This document shows positions 25,908-33,883 of a stretch of 64,000 bases of DNA, in pieces; the stretch's first letter is position 1; every line of letters starts with the position of its first letter. The position numbers were made by a program, and so were the translations under genes. The notes below the pieces were generated by a model that did no database searches, was not told the origin of the DNA, and saw only the letters and a list, made by a program, of their open reading frames with translations. This DNA is from Rugamonas fusca (lineage in GTDB: Bacteria > Pseudomonadota > Gammaproteobacteria > Burkholderiales > Burkholderiaceae_D), in NCBI RefSeq assembly GCF_014042365.1, contig NZ_JACEZS010000009.1:124001-188000 (forward strand), read 5' to 3'.

Positions 25908-27065
25908 ATGAAAGCTATTATGGCCATCATCACCTGCATCGAGGATTTGCGCGTGCTGGCGCAAAAGCGCGTGCCGCGCATGTTCTACGACTACGCTGAC
26001 GCCGGTTCCTGGACGGAATCGACCTACCGGGCCAACAGCAGCGATTTCGCCGCCATCAAATTCCGGCAACGGGTGGCCGTCAACCTGGAAAACCGCACGC
26101 TGCAAAGCACAATGGTGGGGCAGCCAGTGGCCATGCCGGTGGCGCTGGCACCCACCGGGCTGACGGGCATGCAGCACGCGGACGGCGAAATCCTCGCTGC
26201 CCGCGCGGCCGAGCGCTTCGGTGTGCCGTTCACCTTGTCGACCATGAGCATCTGCTCGATCGAGGATGTCGCCGCCCACACCAGCAAGCCGTTCTGGTTC
26301 CAGCTGTATGTGATGAAGGACCGCGATTTCATCAACCGCCTGATCGACCGCGCCAAGGCCGCGCGCTGTTCGGCGCTGGTGCTGACGCTGGACTTGCAGG
26401 TGCTGGGGCAGCGCCACAAGGATGTGCGCAACGGCCTGTCGGCGCCGCCCCGGCTGACCCTGGCCAACATCCTCAACCTGGCCACCAAGCCGCGCTGGTG
26501 CCTGGGCATGGCGGGCACGCGCCGGCGCAGCTTCGGCAATATCGTCGGGCATGCGTCGTCCGTGTCGGATATGTCCTCGTTGTCGGCCTGGACCAGCCAG
26601 CAGTTCGACCTGAGCTTGTCGTGGCAGGATGTGGAATGGATCAAGCAGCGCTGGGGCGGCAAGCTGATCATCAAAGGCATCATGGAAGCGGAAGATGCGC
26701 GGCTGGCCGTCGACAGTGGCGCCGATGCCTTAATCGTCTCCAACCATGGCGGACGGCAACTCGATGGGGCGCAATCGTCGATCGGCGCGCTGCCTGGCAT
26801 CGTGGAGGCGGTCGGTAAGCGGATCGAAGTGCACATGGACGGCGGCATCCGCTCCGGCCAGGACGTAATCAAGGCGCTGGCGCTGGGCGCGCGCGGGGTC
26901 TACATCGGCCGGCCGTTCCTGTACGGGCTCGGTGCGATGGGCGAGCCGGGCGTGACCAAGTGCCTGGAGATCATCCGCAATGAACTCGATCTGACGATGG
27001 CGTTTTGCGGACTGCGCGATGTGCAGAAGGTGGACAGGAATATTCTGTTGCCGGGGACGTTATGA
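25908..27065 (+). CDS. FMN-dependent alpha-hydroxy acid dehydrogenase (L-lactate dehydrogenase-like)
   Basis: 385 aa, the normal length of the LldD/glycolate oxidase family. It starts with the family landmark RVPRMFYDYADAGSW. It has the FMN site (APTGLTGMQHADGEILAARAAE) and the active-site segment VSNHGGRQLDGA, whose histidine is the catalytic base. The C terminus has GGIRSGQDVIKALALGARGVYIGRP. These enzymes oxidise L-lactate or related 2-hydroxy acids to 2-oxo acids. Whether this one uses lactate, mandelate or another acid cannot be told. GGAG lies 10 bp before the start; a second ATG is four codons in. Confidence 0.9.
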   Translation: MKAIMAIITCIEDLRVLAQKRVPRMFYDYADAGSWTESTYRANSSDFAAIKFRQRVAVNLENRTLQSTMVGQPVAMPVALAPTGLTGMQHADGEILAARAAERFGVPFTLSTMSICSIEDVAAHTSKPFWFQLYVMKDRDFINRLIDRAKAARCSALVLTLDLQVLGQRHKDVRNGLSAPPRLTLANILNLATKPRWCLGMAGTRRRSFGNIVGHASSVSDMSSLSAWTSQQFDLSLSWQDVEWIKQRWGGKLIIKGIMEAEDARLAVDSGADALIVSNHGGRQLDGAQSSIGALPGIVEAVGKRIEVHMDGGIRSGQDVIKALALGARGVYIGRPFLYGLGAMGEPGVTKCLEIIRNELDLTMAFCGLRDVQKVDRNILLPGTL

Positions 27066-27097
27066 CGACGTGCGCGGCGCGGGAGCATGGACCGACC

Positions 27098-27496
27098 ATG
27101 AAAAGTATCGTGCTTGCCGCGGTATTGAGCCTGGTCGTCGCGCCGGCGCAGGCCCAGGCATTAACGACAGCTGCCGCCGACCCATATGCGCTAAGCCAAT
27201 TTACTGCCTCTGACGGTGCATTCCTCGTTCAATCCAGTCAACGGAACAGCAAGAGCGTATGGGATCCGGCCCCGGATGAAGTCCCAAAACCGGCAACGCG
27301 CGTGATGGCCAATCCGCGCGCGCCCGAAACGGCGCTAACCGTTGCACTAGGGCGAGCCTGGAAGCGGGGATTTATAGTTGAGGGCGTGGAAGAGTCAAGG
27401 AAGGTGTTATTGGAATGCCAGCGTGAAACGTCGGTTGCATGGACCACGCCGTTTATGCGAAGTGACGCACAGCAAGACCACTGCTACAGGTTTTGA
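27098..27496 (+). CDS. Small secreted hypothetical protein
   Basis: 132 aa with a clear signal peptide (about 1-20, MKSIVLAAVLSLVVAPAQAQ). The mature part has VMANPRAPETALTVALGRAW in the middle, two cysteines (one near the C terminus) and no known domain. It follows the FMN dehydrogenase by 32 bp and may be co-transcribed. Codon use is less GC-biased than its neighbours (for example TTTATAGTTGAGGG), hinting at a different origin. The frame is open upstream, but the signal peptide sets the start. Confidence 0.6.
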   Translation: MKSIVLAAVLSLVVAPAQAQALTTAAADPYALSQFTASDGAFLVQSSQRNSKSVWDPAPDEVPKPATRVMANPRAPETALTVALGRAWKRGFIVEGVEESRKVLLECQRETSVAWTTPFMRSDAQQDHCYRF

Positions 27497-27516
27497 TCGT
27501 TTCGGAATATTGCTTT

Positions 27517-27700
27517 AAATTCGGTGTCAGGTCTGTCATTCGGACAGCTGTCGCGCCTTTTTGAGTTTTCTCAAGACGCGACTGTCGATTATCAAAACTT
27601 ATGTAGTAGGAGGCCATTCACCATATTCGACCTCTTTGCAGTTTGATTAAACTCAAAGATATTGTCCTTGTGTCCAAATGACAGACCTGACACCGAATTT
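27517..27700. mobile_element. MITE-like or REP-pair unit with 24-bp inverted ends
   Basis: 27517-27540 and 27677-27700 are perfect 24-bp inverted copies (core TCGGTGTCAGGTCTGTCATT), 136 bp apart. The inside is AT-rich and holds an imperfect hairpin (GTCGCG...TTTGAG / CTCAAGACGCGAC, about 27549-27583). There is no ORF of its own. This is the form of a MITE or of two opposed REP sequences. The right end lies just before the GST gene, and a false upstream start for that gene falls inside it. Confidence 0.7.
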
Positions 27701-27719
27701 CACTCTCACCAAGGAAACC

Positions 27720-28346
27720 ATGATGCCTCAACTTAAACTGACCTACTTCGACTTCCACGGCGGCCGTGGCGAACCGGCGCGCCTGGCGCTGCATATCGGC
27801 GGCATCCCGTTCGAGGACCATCGTTTCGCCTTCCCCGAATTCGCGGAACTGCGCAAGAGCACGCCGTTCGGCCAGGTTCCGGTCCTGCATGTGGACGGTG
27901 TGCAGGTCTCGCAGTGCGACGCCATCCTGCGCTACGTCGGCAAGCTGGCCGGCCTGTATCCGACCGATCCGTTCCAGGCCTTGCTGTGCGATGAGGTGAC
28001 CTATGTGGTGGAAAACGCCAACGACAAGATCAGCCCGACCTATCGCATGACGGGCGAGGAGCAGAAGGCGGCGCGGCTGGCGCTGGTCAACGGGTCCATG
28101 CCGGTCTACCTGCGCTGGCTGGAGGCGCAATTGCTGGCCCATGGCGGCGACTACTTTGCCGACCACCGCCTCACCATCGCCGACCTGAAAGTGTTCGTCG
28201 ATGTGCGTAACCTGAACTCGGGCCGCCTCGACCATGTGCCGACGGACCTGGTGCAAAGCGTGGCCCCCGCGCTCAACGCGCACCAGCAACGTATCGCCGC
28301 GACGCCGGCCATCCAGGCTTACTACGCCAGCTTCAACGCAAAGTAA
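27720..28346 (+). CDS. Glutathione S-transferase family protein
   Basis: About 208 aa. The N-terminal thioredoxin-fold half opens QLKLTYFDFHGGRGEPARLALHI, with the catalytic Tyr of the sigma/alpha-like classes in the first strand, and has FGQVPVLHVDG (cis-Pro) and SQCDAILRYVGK. The C-terminal helical half ends with DHRLTIADLKVFVDVRNLNSG. It is a cytosolic GSH-conjugating or isomerising enzyme of unknown substrate. ATG 27720 or 27723 follows AAGGA; an earlier ATG at 27678 lies in the inverted repeat and is rejected. The 3' end overlaps the convergent DUF2182 gene by 25 bp. Confidence 0.85.
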   Translation: MMPQLKLTYFDFHGGRGEPARLALHIGGIPFEDHRFAFPEFAELRKSTPFGQVPVLHVDGVQVSQCDAILRYVGKLAGLYPTDPFQALLCDEVTYVVENANDKISPTYRMTGEEQKAARLALVNGSMPVYLRWLEAQLLAHGGDYFADHRLTIADLKVFVDVRNLNSGRLDHVPTDLVQSVAPALNAHQQRIAATPAIQAYYASFNAK

Positions 28347-29128
28347 GGCGACAGCAGTGTCGCCAGTCCCCAGGCGATGAACACGACACCGGTGGCGCGG
28401 CTGATCCAGTGGCCCGCCGGTGTCACCTTTTCCACCAGCACGTAGACGGCCAGGCCGGCGATCCAGGCCAGGTTCATCACGCCGCCCACGAACAGCAGCA
28501 GCATCAGCGCCCAGCAACATCCGACGCAGTAGGCGCCGTGGCGCATGCCCATCCGGAACGCGCCCATGTTGCCAGTGCGCCAGTTGGCCAGCACGAAGTC
28601 GAGCGGCGACTGGCAGTGGGCGAGGCAGGCGGATTTGACGGGCGTCCACTGGTACACGCCAGCGGCGACCAGCGTGGCGCCCGCCAGTACGACGCTGGTG
28701 CTTTCCATCATGGGCGACAGCAGGGCCACCCGTTCCAGCAGATATTGGAGCGCGACGGCCGCCACGCTGAATCCGCTCCACACGGCCACATACGCCAGCC
28801 CGAACAGCGGTACGGCCCATGCCGATCCTGTCACCATGCCCCGCACGGCGCCATGCCTGCGCGCCATGGTCGCATAGAGCAGCAGCATGGGCAGCGCGCT
28901 GGGCAGCATCATGGCCACCATCATCACCACCCACATGACCAGCATGACGAGCGCATGGGAAACGGTCCACGGTCCCGTGCTCATGGGCATGAGCATGCCG
29001 TCCATTTCCGCCATCGTCCCGGCGCCGGACAGCAGATAGGTCCACGCCAGCGCGGTGACGAGCGCCACGGCCAGCACCGGCAGCGCCCGTTCGTGGTGCA
29101 GCACGCGCGCCAGGATCGCCGCGCTCAT
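28322..29128 (-). CDS. DUF2182 polytopic membrane protein
   Basis: 268 aa with about seven hydrophobic helices. The family landmarks are WVVMMVAMMLPSALPMLLLYA and the Gly/Cys-rich YCVGCCWALMLLLFVGGVMNLAW, plus VYQWTPVKSACLAHC. DUF2182 proteins are described as putative metal-binding integral membrane proteins. It lies 13 bp after a DUF1326 gene on the same strand, the usual partner. The function of the pair is not established. Confidence 0.88.
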   Translation of the reverse strand: MSAAILARVLHHERALPVLAVALVTALAWTYLLSGAGTMAEMDGMLMPMSTGPWTVSHALVMLVMWVVMMVAMMLPSALPMLLLYATMARRHGAVRGMVTGSAWAVPLFGLAYVAVWSGFSVAAVALQYLLERVALLSPMMESTSVVLAGATLVAAGVYQWTPVKSACLAHCQSPLDFVLANWRTGNMGAFRMGMRHGAYCVGCCWALMLLLFVGGVMNLAWIAGLAVYVLVEKVTPAGHWISRATGVVFIAWGLATLLSPYFALKLA

Positions 29129-29141
29129 GGCCTGCGCCGTG

Positions 29142-29774
29142 TCAGCCCAGCACGCCCGCCGGGCTCTGGATCACGTGGGCCAGCGTGCTGTGCTTACCCT
29201 TGGCGACGAAGGGGATGGCGCCCAGGCTATCAATGTCGGCCGACGCGATCTGGCCTTCGCGGTGCTCGAAGCCATCGGGCAGCACGACGGCGCCACGGAA
29301 CGGCGCGCCCGTCACCGGGTTCCTGATCGGTTCCACGCTTGTCGTCAGCACGCCGGGGATGACCACACGGGCCTGGCGTTCGCGCAGGTCGAATTCGAAG
29401 CGGAACGGGGCGAACACGGGTTCGTGCATCCGGGTCACGATCAGGCTGAAAATGTGGAACAGCGTGCCTTCCTGGGAGTTCTGGCCGGACAGGATGGCGA
29501 ACAGGGCGTCGCGTTGGGCGGGCGTGGCGCGTTCGTCGATGATGGGCTGGGCCTCGCCATTGCCTTCATGCAGCGCGCCGGGGAAGTGCACCGTCACGCA
29601 GAATGACAGGCCGTCCAGCCGCGTCCCTTCAAAATAGCCGGAAGTGATATGCATGGCGACCAGCCCCTTGCAATATCCTTCGGTAGGTCTTGCGTTAAAG
29701 TCGCATGGGCATCCATACGCGCAGGTGCAATTTTTTACCCAGTCGCCTTCCAGGCGCCAGTCTGCGGTTGCCAT
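29142..29774 (-). CDS. DUF1326-domain protein
   Basis: 210 aa from the ATG at 29774, which follows GGGGAGG. The N terminus has the Cys-rich signature CTCAYGCPCDFNARPT, and the rest matches the DUF1326 plan (LVAMHITSGYFEGTRLDGLSF; RNPVTGAPFRGAVVLPDGFEH). There is no signal peptide. The cysteines could bind metal. It precedes the DUF2182 gene in a two-gene operon, a recurring pairing in bacteria with no assigned pathway. Confidence 0.88.
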   Translation of the reverse strand: MATADWRLEGDWVKNCTCAYGCPCDFNARPTEGYCKGLVAMHITSGYFEGTRLDGLSFCVTVHFPGALHEGNGEAQPIIDERATPAQRDALFAILSGQNSQEGTLFHIFSLIVTRMHEPVFAPFRFEFDLRERQARVVIPGVLTTSVEPIRNPVTGAPFRGAVVLPDGFEHREGQIASADIDSLGAIPFVAKGKHSTLAHVIQSPAGVLG

Positions 29775-29996
29775 GATCGCCTCCCCGAATGTGGTATTCG
29801 TGCTGTCTTTGCACTCTTCACTGTAGGTCGCATCGCGGCAAACACAAGTCCATCCTGCCGCCGCCCCGCGCACGATTGCATGGTGTAGCAATGCACGGAT
29901 GAGATGCGTGCACTATATTGAAAGCGACGTTCATCCAACTTCAGCAGGAGGGCAGGGACGCGCCCACGTGCGTCCGTTAGCATCGGGGAGAACAAG

Positions 29997-30623
29997 ATGT
30001 GCAAGCGAACTGTTTTAATGCTGTTGCTGGCGCTGGGTTGCGTCGGCGCCAGCATGAGCGCACAGGCCCAATCGGGGCAAACGGCGTTCGGCCGGGCGAC
30101 CGTGGAGCCGGCCGTGAACGATGCGGATGGCAGCACCGTCTATCTGTTGACGCCCACCAAGGCGCCGTTCCCATCCATGGCCAACCCGCGCGCGGCCGCG
30201 CCGCTCTACCTGCCGGCCTATCCCGCTAACTCGACCATCAACCCGGCCACGCTGAACTGCCAGCCGCACAATTGCGACCACGTCAACGTGCTGCCGTTCC
30301 CGGCGCCCGGCTATCCCAATGGCGGGGCTGCCTGCGTCGAGTACGGCTATCCTGCCAACCAGTGCGCGCTGTTGATCGGCCATGACCACCTGATCGGCGT
30401 GCCGCACACGGGCGACTTCAACGTGGCCTGGTCCGTGGTCCTCGTGGTGTTCACGCCGGAAGGGCTGGCCGCCGGCGCCGGCAATCACCGCGTGCTGACG
30501 CTGATGGACATTGCCACCCTGGTGACCAAGGGCTGGGCGCACGAGGTGGCCACGCCCATCACCTTCAACTGCAGCATCGTGCCCGCAACGGTCTACTACA
30601 AGGGTACGCCGCAAAGCTTCTAA
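29997..30623 (+). CDS. Secreted hypothetical protein
   Basis: 208 aa; signal peptide at about residues 1-24 (VLMLLLALGCVGASMSAQAQ). The mature part has a His/Cys-containing centre (NCQPHNCDHVNVLPFPAPGYP; LLIGHDHLIGVPHTGDFN) and beta-rich flanks. I do not recognise a named family. It contains SMANPRAAAP, reminiscent of VMANPRAPET in the secreted protein at 27098, possibly by chance. GGGGAGAACAAG precedes the ATG. Confidence 0.65.
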   Translation: MCKRTVLMLLLALGCVGASMSAQAQSGQTAFGRATVEPAVNDADGSTVYLLTPTKAPFPSMANPRAAAPLYLPAYPANSTINPATLNCQPHNCDHVNVLPFPAPGYPNGGAACVEYGYPANQCALLIGHDHLIGVPHTGDFNVAWSVVLVVFTPEGLAAGAGNHRVLTLMDIATLVTKGWAHEVATPITFNCSIVPATVYYKGTPQSF

Positions 30624-30644
30624 CGGATGCGCCAGCGGGCCCGC

Positions 30645-31604
30645 TCACGCCACCACGTTGCGCGGCGCGCCCGCTGCCCACGCTTCGATGTTGTCGATCA
30701 GCTGGTCGGCCAGCACCTGCATGGCCTGGCCGCTGGCCCAGGCCGTGTGCGGCGTGAGGATGAAGTTGGGCAGGCGCAGCTGGAGCAGCACGTTGTCATC
30801 CGGGGGCGGTTCCTGCGTCAGCACGTCGAAGCCGGCGCCGGCGATCACGTGGTTGTGCAGCGCGTCGGCCAGCGCCTGTTCGTGCACCAGGCCGCCGCGC
30901 GCCGTGTTGATCAGCAGGGCGCTGCGCTTCATGCGGGCCAGTTCGGGCGCGCCTATCATGTGGCGCGTCTGTTCCGTCAATGGCAGGTGCAGGCTGATCA
31001 CGTCCGACGTTTGCAGCAGCTCGTCCCAGCCGACCTGGCGCACGGTGGAGTCGTTCACGGGCGAGCGCGTGTGCACGCATACCTCCATGCCGAACGCGCG
31101 CGCCAGCGCGGCCACCGATTTGCCGAGCGCACCGTAGCCCACCAACCCAAGGCGGCTGCCGGCCAGGTCGCTGATCGGATGGTCGAGCAAACAGAAGCGG
31201 CCCGCATGCTGCCAGCGGCCCGCTTCCACGTCGGCACGGTAGGCGATGAGGTTGCGGCGCAAGGCCAGGATCAGCGCGAACGTGTGCTCGGGCAGCGTGT
31301 GAATGGCGTAGTTGCGGATGTTGGAGACGACGATGCCCCGTTCGCGGCAGGCCGCCAGGTCCAGGATGTCGGTGCCGGTGGCCGCCACGGCGATCATCTT
31401 CAGGTTCGGCAACCGGGCCAGGTCGGCCGCCCGCAGTGGCACCTTGTTGGTGATGGCGATGGTGGCGTCGTGCAGCCGCTCCACCACATCGGCGTGGGCC
31501 GTGGCCGGGTACTGGTTCCAGTGATGGGGGAAGGCGGGCAGGCGCACGCTGGCGATCAGGCTTTCGCGGTCGAGGAAGACGATGCGGTGCGGGGCATTGC
31601 TCAT
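30645..31604 (-). CDS. D-isomer-specific 2-hydroxyacid dehydrogenase
   Basis: 319 aa. The Rossmann motif is GLVGYGALGKSVAALARAFG (about 150-170). The catalytic triad positions are visible: Arg in NTARGGLV, Glu in DVLTQEPP, His in LTPHTAWAS. It reduces a 2-oxo acid (glyoxylate, hydroxypyruvate or similar) with NAD(P)H, or the reverse; the substrate is not evident. Its ATG overlaps the stop of the LysR gene (ATGA at 31601-31604), so the regulator and enzyme are coupled. Confidence 0.88.
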   Translation of the reverse strand: MSNAPHRIVFLDRESLIASVRLPAFPHHWNQYPATAHADVVERLHDATIAITNKVPLRAADLARLPNLKMIAVAATGTDILDLAACRERGIVVSNIRNYAIHTLPEHTFALILALRRNLIAYRADVEAGRWQHAGRFCLLDHPISDLAGSRLGLVGYGALGKSVAALARAFGMEVCVHTRSPVNDSTVRQVGWDELLQTSDVISLHLPLTEQTRHMIGAPELARMKRSALLINTARGGLVHEQALADALHNHVIAGAGFDVLTQEPPPDDNVLLQLRLPNFILTPHTAWASGQAMQVLADQLIDNIEAWAAGAPRNVVA

Positions 31605-32548
31605 AGGGTGGACTCCGTGTTAAGGGGACGCAAGGTCTTGGGCAGGCGCATGCCGGGGTGTTGGGCGAACAGTTCGGCCACCCATTCGACGAACACGCGC
31701 ACCTTGGCCGACAGGTGGCGGTTCTGCGGGTAGACCACGTGGATGGGAATCGGCGCCGAGGTCCAGTCGGGCAGCAGCAGTTCCAGCTTGCCTTGCTCGA
31801 TCAGCGGTTCCAGCACGAAGCGGGCGGTCTGGATGATGCCCAGTCCGGCCAATCCGGCGCTCAGGTAGGCGTTGGCGTCGTTGACGGCGATGGAGCCGGG
31901 CAGCAGCGTCTGCACCAGTTCGTCGCCGCGGGTGAAGTCCCATTCGTAGATCTTGCCGGTGCGCGAGGAAAAATAGTTCACGCAGCGGTGGCGCGTCAGC
32001 TCGTTCGGGTGCTGGGGCCGGCCGTAGCGCTCCAGATACGATGGCGCGGCGCAGGTGAGAAAGTGCAAAAAGCCGACCCGCCGCGCGATCAGGTTGGAGT
32101 CGCCCAGCGCGCCGCCGCGCACGCAGCAGTCCACGCCTTCCTCGATCAGGTCCACGGTGCGGTCGCTGCTGCCCAGTTCCAGTTCGATGTCGGGATAGCG
32201 GGCGAAAAAATCGGGCAGGGCCGGCACCAGCACTTCGCTGGCCAGGCCCGTGGGCGCGTCCACCCGCAGCCGGCCGCTGGGGCTCAGGCGGGTGCGCGAC
32301 AGCGATTCCTCCGCCTCGCGCACGTCCGACAGGATGCGCAGACAGCGTTCATAATAGGCCGCGCCGTCGGCCGTCACCGTCACCTGGCGCGTGGTCCGGT
32401 GCAGCAGCTTGACCTTCAGCGCCGCTTCCAGCGACTGGATCAGCGTGGAGACGGTAGCCTTGGGCAGCTGCATGTTGTCGGCCGCGCGGGTAAAGCCGCC
32501 GGCGTCCACCACCTGCACGAACACTTCCATCGCTTGCAGTTTATTCAT
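31601..32548 (-). CDS. LysR-family transcriptional regulator
   Basis: 315 aa. The HTH is residues 1-60 (FVQVVDAGGFTRAADNMQLPKATVSTLIQSLE), followed by the type-2 periplasmic-binding-like effector domain (about 90-300). The sequence type (EVFVQVVDAGGFTRAA, LLHRTTRQVTVT) is of the CrgA/DmlR group. It is divergent from the efflux-linked genes starting at 32696, and a 7-bp-arm inverted repeat lies 12 bp upstream of its start, so it may control both directions. Confidence 0.88.
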   Translation of the reverse strand: MNKLQAMEVFVQVVDAGGFTRAADNMQLPKATVSTLIQSLEAALKVKLLHRTTRQVTVTADGAAYYERCLRILSDVREAEESLSRTRLSPSGRLRVDAPTGLASEVLVPALPDFFARYPDIELELGSSDRTVDLIEEGVDCCVRGGALGDSNLIARRVGFLHFLTCAAPSYLERYGRPQHPNELTRHRCVNYFSSRTGKIYEWDFTRGDELVQTLLPGSIAVNDANAYLSAGLAGLGIIQTARFVLEPLIEQGKLELLLPDWTSAPIPIHVVYPQNRHLSAKVRVFVEWVAELFAQHPGMRLPKTLRPLNTESTL

Positions 32549-32559
32549 CTTCCTATCTC

Positions 32560-32581
32560 ATTGTTCGGATTCATGAACAAT
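32560..32581. promoter_or_regulatory. Candidate LysR-type operator
   Basis: ATTGTTC-N8-GAACAAT, a perfect 7-bp inverted repeat in the 147-bp divergent gap, placed just upstream of the LysR gene. It contains the T-N11-A form of LysR sites. Position fits autoregulation plus control of the divergent genes. Confidence 0.5.
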
Positions 32582-32695
32582 CAATTCGACATTGCCACAT
32601 TTATCTTATTGTAGTTGAAGTTTATGATTGCCGTACTGCAGCATGGAATACCGCCCCGTCGGGCCGGAAGCTGGCAGTTTGGGAGGGAAAACAGC

Positions 32696-32896
32696 ATGGC
32701 ATATCGGACTGAAATCATGGCGCTGTTAGGACTCGCGCTAGGCGCGGCTGCGCTGGCGGCCATCGTCACCACCGATACCTACGCGCAGGCGGCCCAGGCC
32801 GAGGCGAGCGGCGTCCATGCCCTGACCCAACAATGGCAAGCCGATGGCGAGCAGCTGGCCTGCGCCGCGGACGCGGTACGGACGGTGCACCAATGA
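32696..32896 (+). CDS. Small exported or membrane-anchored protein (66 aa)
   Basis: 66 aa; one hydrophobic segment (about 8-28, IMALLGLALGAAALAAIVTT) followed by YAQAAQAEASG, which could be a signal cleavage region or anchor, then a short hydrophilic tail with one Cys. A strong GGGAGGG site is 8 bp before the ATG. Its stop overlaps the next start (ATGA at 32893-32896), so it is co-translated with the hydrolase-like gene. No family recognised. Confidence 0.6.
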   Translation: MAYRTEIMALLGLALGAAALAAIVTTDTYAQAAQAEASGVHALTQQWQADGEQLACAADAVRTVHQ

Positions 32897-33738
32897 ACGT
32901 GCTGTCCGACCAGCTCAAGAGCCGCAACCTGGACGTGCGCGGCGTGGACGGCATGCTGCCCGCGCGCCTGTACAGCTACGGCCCCGCCGGCACCAGGCGC
33001 GACGCGCTGATCGTGTTCTTCCACGGCGGCGGCTTCGTGACGGGCGGGCTGGAGGACAGCGATATGTTCCTGCGCCACCTGGTGAACGACAATCCGGAGC
33101 AGCTGGTGCTGGCGGCCAGTTACACGCTGGCGCCCGTGCGCCCGTTTCCGGCCGCCGTCGAAGATGCGCACGCAATCTTGAACTGGGCCCGCAAGAACAA
33201 GGCCAAGCTGGGCTGGACGGGCAAGCAGATGATCGTGGCCGGCATTGAAGCGGGCGCCAACCTGGCCGCCGTCAGCGCGCTGATGTCGCGCGACCGTGGC
33301 GGCCCGCCGCTGGCCGGACAATTGCTGATCATGCCCATGCTGGACCCGGGCCTGAGTACCGGCTCGATGCGCTGCAACAGCGCGGCGGCCGACATGGTGG
33401 ACGTGGCCGACGCCTGCGCGGCCGGCTACCGCGGCTATCTGCCCAACGCGGCCGACCGCACGCACCCGTACGCGTCGCCGCTGCAATCGAGTCGTTTGAA
33501 GAATTTGCCGCCGGCATTGATCCTGTCGGCCGAGGATGATCCGCTGCGTGATGAAGCGGAACTGTATGGCGCCAAGCTGATCGCCTGTGGCACCAGGACC
33601 ACCGTCAGCCGGCTGCCGCCGGCGCCCCTGCACGAATCAGGGGCCCGTAACGAATGCGCGTGCAAAGTCCACGCGCTGGGAGAAATCGCCAGCTTCATCG
33701 CTGGCCTGGACCGGACCGAGACGCCGCCAGCCGCATAA
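32893..33738 (+). CDS. Alpha/beta-hydrolase-fold protein (HSL-like) lacking the serine nucleophile
   Basis: 281 aa. The hormone-sensitive-lipase oxyanion motif HGGGF is intact (44-48), and DPLRDE (D216) matches the catalytic Asp region. The nucleophile elbow, normally G-D-S-A-G-G-N, reads G-I-E-A-G-A-N (117-123): Glu119, codon GAA at 33247-33249, replaces Ser. The usual catalytic His region (HGF) is also altered (PLHESG, H247). The frame is whole, so this looks like a maintained pseudoenzyme or binding protein, not a broken gene. It lies between a 66-aa protein (start overlap) and the RND efflux operon, suggesting a link to export or ligand sensing. Confidence 0.8.
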   Translation: MNVLSDQLKSRNLDVRGVDGMLPARLYSYGPAGTRRDALIVFFHGGGFVTGGLEDSDMFLRHLVNDNPEQLVLAASYTLAPVRPFPAAVEDAHAILNWARKNKAKLGWTGKQMIVAGIEAGANLAAVSALMSRDRGGPPLAGQLLIMPMLDPGLSTGSMRCNSAAADMVDVADACAAGYRGYLPNAADRTHPYASPLQSSRLKNLPPALILSAEDDPLRDEAELYGAKLIACGTRTTVSRLPPAPLHESGARNECACKVHALGEIASFIAGLDRTETPPAA

Positions 33739-33883
33739 GGGATACCCCGCCATCTTAGCAAGACCTGCTTGACGCTCTGCGTGGCCTGCCACCGGGGCGG
33801 TAGTGCCGTGTTTTCTCGAATTTTGTCCGAGTCGCCCGGCTCCGCCATCTCTATTAAAGATTTTCATAGAAAAAGGATTTAAC

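Noticed and set aside
25575..26552. Extension of the GGDEF-EAL protein by about 326 residues
   Set aside because: The extension would overlap the FMN dehydrogenase gene on the other strand and encodes low-complexity sequence.
27678..27719. Longer start for the GST gene
   Set aside because: The ATG lies inside the 24-bp inverted repeat. The later ATG has AAGGA and matches the normal family N terminus.
32893..33738. Pseudogene call for the alpha/beta-hydrolase-like gene
   Set aside because: The reading frame is intact, the start is coupled to the upstream gene, and the fold motifs remain; only catalytic residues are changed.
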